Source: Bifidobacterium breve (lineage in GTDB: Bacteria; Actinomycetota; Actinomycetes; Nanopelagicales; Nanopelagicaceae). Taken from it: a stretch of 7,134 bases of DNA. Location of the stretch: positions 1 through 7,134 of the forward strand of contig CAMBOZ010000062.1 in assembly GCA_945869505.1 (NCBI GenBank), given 5' to 3'. Below are positions 6,875-7,134 of the stretch, piece after piece. Within the stretch, counting starts at the first letter, position 1, and each line of letters begins with the position of its first letter. Made by a program: the position numbers and the translations under genes. The notes beneath the pieces were generated by a model that did not search any database, was not told where the DNA came from, and worked only from the letters and a program-made list of their open reading frames with translations.

Positions 6875-7134
6875 ATGTTTGCTCGTAGATTTCTTATCTC
6901 TTTTCCAATTTTTGCAATCATTTATTTGATTCAAGAATCGGTTGTAAGCCAATTCAAAATTCTTGGCGGTGGATTTTCCCTCTTTCTTATCTTCACACTT
7001 CTGTGGTCAGCGCTCGGAACTCCTGAATTAGGCGCTCTCACTGGTTTTGGTGCTGGCTTAATGATGGATCTTTCGCAAACTACTTCAGGCCCGATGGGTC
7101 AGTGGACCTTAATCATGATCTTGGCAGGTTTTGC
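6875..7134 (+). CDS. mreD: Rod shape-determining protein MreD, N-terminal part (partial, 3' end outside window)
   Basis: An open frame runs from the ATG at 6875, directly after the mreC TAA, to the window edge, giving 86 codons plus two bases. The peptide is hydrophobic, with likely membrane helices at about 6-19, 34-47 and 74-86. Its central GFGAGLMMDLSQTTSGPMG (57-75) matches the G-F-x-x-G-L-x-x-D-L segment of MreD, followed by an aromatic and hydrophobic helix as in actinobacterial homologues. MreD is a multi-pass partner of MreC in the elongasome. Position after mreB and mreC makes the call secure despite truncation. There is no clear ribosome site, and the zero-base junction suggests coupling to mreC translation. 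Confidence 0.9.
   Translation, partial: MFARRFLISFPIFAIIYLIQESVVSQFKILGGGFSLFLIFTLLWSALGTPELGALTGFGAGLMMDLSQTTSGPMGQWTLIMILAGF

Noticed and set aside
1..7134. Search for a mobile element, CRISPR array, tRNA, defence or other undescribed multi-gene system
   Set aside because: Nearly all bases belong to eight conserved housekeeping or cell-shape genes in standard actinobacterial order; the remaining spacers total under 100 bases.

Overview
The window is a stretch of core bacterial chromosome, with every gene on the + strand and almost no intergenic DNA. The gene order is clpX (3' end) - valS - folC - DUF4233 - ndk - mreB - mreC - mreD (5' end), which is the order known from Actinobacteria such as Streptomyces. 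The DUF4233 membrane protein placed directly after folC and the actinobacterial type of ValRS, FolC and MreB support that assignment. The DNA looks moderate to low in GC by eye (about mid-to-high 40s percent), unlike most Actinobacteria, and the spacers are tiny. Together these suggest a streamlined actinobacterium such as the freshwater Nanopelagicales (acI) group. The lineage is an inference; the actinobacterial gene order is the firmer part.

Layout: positions 1-105 hold the last 34 codons of clpX. A perfect 8-bp inverted repeat (95-120) spans the clpX stop and ends against the valS start at 121. valS (121-2709), folC (2714-4084) and a four-helix DUF4233 protein (4084-4449) follow with a 4-nt gap and a 1-nt overlap, and read as one transcription unit. 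A second likely promoter lies between the DUF4233 stop and the GTG start of ndk (4462-4881). A 28-nt spacer with the only good Shine-Dalgarno in the window leads to mreB (4910-5941), followed by mreC (5951-6874) and mreD (6875 to the window edge).

Function: the first block serves protein quality control (ClpX), tRNA-Val charging (ValRS) and folate polyglutamylation (FolC). The second block joins nucleotide balance (Ndk) to the MreBCD elongasome, which guides lateral wall synthesis and rod shape. No mobile element, CRISPR array, tRNA, rRNA, toxin-antitoxin pair or defence gene is visible, and no gap exceeds 30 bases.

I do not see a new multi-gene system here. The most interesting signals are small: a near-identical TAGACTG(C/G)GCT element placed 6-7 nt before the start codons of valS and ndk, fitting leaderless transcription; the inverted repeat at the clpX/valS junction; and a 14-bp interrupted hairpin followed by T7 inside the 3' end of ndk.
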